Part shown: positions 50,397 to 51,178 of the stretch, in pieces
How the letters are laid out: every line of letters begins with the position of its first letter
How positions within the stretch are numbered: the stretch's first letter is position 1
Source: Alistipes sp.
GTDB taxonomy: Bacteria; Bacteroidota; Bacteroidia; Bacteroidales; Rikenellaceae
Direction of reading: 5' to 3'
Assembly (NCBI GenBank): GCA_017646785.1
Contig: JAGCLX010000098.1
Span: forward strand, 1 to 51,178
Length of the DNA stretch: 51,178 nt
Made by a program: the position numbers and the translations under genes
Notes under the pieces: generated by a model
Database searches by the model: none
What the model saw: only the letters and a program-made list of their open reading frames with translations
Told to the model about the DNA's origin: nothing

Positions 50397-51178
50397 TTAC
50401 TTAAGCATTGCCTTAACCTCCTCGGCTACGGTCTTGCCATTGTAACCAAACTTCTCGTCAAGTACCTTGAAAGGTGCTGAGTAACCGAAGTGGTCGAAGC
50501 CGTGGATGAAGCCACCCTCGCCAACCAAAGCTGCAAGGTTTACTGACAAACCAGAGGTCATACCGTAGCGTGGTAAGTTGCCCAAAACCTCTGCCTGGTA
50601 CTCCTTGCTCTGGTCGCGGAACAAGCCCTCTGATGGGATAGATACAACGCGTGTTGCGATGCCCTCCTCGGCCAAAAGCTCTGCACCATCAACCAATGTA
50701 GATACCTCAGAACCAGTAGCTACGAGGGTAACCTTTGCGTTAGGTGCCTCCATAACCACGTAGCCACCCTTCTCGGCCTTCATAGCCTCCTCGCGGCGTG
50801 AAAGACCGTTCAATGCGGGCAATGACTTGATGTTCTGGCGTGAGAGGATAAGAGCTACAGGGCGCTTCTCCTCCAAAGCCATCTTCCATGCTGCAACAGT
50901 CTCCTCAGCATCTGCGGGGCGAAGTACGAGCATTGAGCGCTCGCCAGAGTGGTTGCGCATGTGCTCCATAAGGCGGATCTGCATCTCGTGCTCAACGGGC
51001 TCGTGGGTAGGACCATCCTCACCTACGCGGAATGAGTCGTGTGTCCAGATGTAGATAACCTTCTTCTCCATAAGAGCTGAGAGGCGTACTGCGGGCTTCA
51101 TGTAGTCAGAGAATACTAAGAAGGTACCGCATGCGGGGATGATACCGCCGTGGAGTGCCATACCGTTCATTACGCAAG
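50397..51178 (-). CDS. tkt: Transketolase, C-terminal part (start lies beyond the window)
   Basis: The last 260 codons of a reverse-strand frame still open at the window end. Transfers two-carbon units in the pentose phosphate pathway using thiamine diphosphate. The visible part covers the pyrimidine-binding domain from NGMALHGG, with FLVFSDYMKPAVRLSALM, the signature THDSFRVGEDGPTHEPVE, LRPADAEE, and the C-terminal domain with VTLVATGSEVS and FGYSAPFKVLDEKFG. Nothing unusual is seen. The ATG at 51170 is internal; the frame continues upstream (codons for Cys-Val precede it). Confidence 0.96.
   Translation of the reverse strand, partial: CVMNGMALHGGIIPACGTFLVFSDYMKPAVRLSALMEKKVIYIWTHDSFRVGEDGPTHEPVEHEMQIRLMEHMRNHSGERSMLVLRPADAEETVAAWKMALEEKRPVALILSRQNIKSLPALNGLSRREEAMKAEKGGYVVMEAPNAKVTLVATGSEVSTLVDGAELLAEEGIATRVVSIPSEGLFRDQSKEYQAEVLGNLPRYGMTSGLSVNLAALVGEGGFIHGFDHFGYSAPFKVLDEKFGYNGKTVAEEVKAMLK

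Noticed and set aside
1..51178. tRNA or rRNA genes, CRISPR arrays, transposases, phage genes, toxin-antitoxin pairs
   Set aside because: Reading all gaps and frames gave no cloverleaf, regular repeat-spacer series, or recognisable protein of these classes.

Overview
The window is a chromosomal stretch of a Bacteroidota bacterium, most likely order Bacteroidales. The placement rests on several things read from the sequence. Promoters repeatedly match the Bacteroidota form TTTG-N19-21-TAnnTTTG. BamA is followed by two OmpH/Skp genes. A GldE homologue follows ftsZ. There are CAZyme lipoproteins of families GH13 (pullulanase), GH97 and GH5, and a membrane-spanning TPR regulator of the Bacteroides type. 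A Rikenellaceae/Alistipes-like origin is only a guess. I see no tRNA, rRNA, CRISPR array, transposase, integrase or phage gene, so this is mostly core genome with small accessory insertions.

Layout. 1-5466 (minus): metG (a few C-terminal codons missing), a membrane-anchored metallophosphoesterase, cca and pdxJ. 5572-11023 (plus): nadK, then uppS-bamA-skp-skp, an envelope unit closed by a strong terminator. 11024-11632 has no gene but holds a promoter and terminator on the minus strand that frame a candidate small RNA. 11633-15448: a TPR/HTH membrane regulator divergent from a pullulanase lipoprotein. 15540-25335 (minus): an MsbA-like exporter, nrnA, an extremely AT-rich 611-bp gap with DnaA-box-like sites, then mrp, sppA, comM/yifB and dnaB. 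25625-31735 (plus): a LolC/E-like permease, menG, two small exported proteins, a lipoprotein that is 22% cysteine, an acyltransferase and an AraC regulator. 31751-34652: two small hypothetical genes divergent from a GH97 glycosidase. 34823-38159 (plus): lipA-lipB-recJ. 38236-48692 (minus): a small lipoprotein gene, then a probable nine-gene unit murG-murC-ftsQ-ftsA-ftsZ-gldE-PPTase-MATE transporter (listed in transcription order; eight genes plus the shared leader). 48970-50298: a GH5 mannanase-like lipoprotein. 50397-51178: the C-terminal part of transketolase.

How the genes work together. uppS supplies the lipid carrier for wall and O-antigen precursors; bamA and the Skp pair assemble outer-membrane proteins. 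murG, murC and ftsQAZ make and position septal wall. LipB and LipA make lipoyl cofactor in sequence. The three glycan-active lipoproteins are scattered and have no SusC/SusD partners here.

Most interesting leads: a 20-bp motif shared (19/20) by the upstream regions of the AraC gene and of the GH97 gene, a likely operator; a candidate small RNA at 11173-11434; a folded 95-bp element between nadK and uppS; overlapping face-to-face promoters for nadK and pdxJ; the cysteine-rich lipoprotein; a protein built from four 11-residue repeats; and an FtsQ with a coiled-coil insertion of about 100 residues. All functional calls are by reading motifs; no database search was run.
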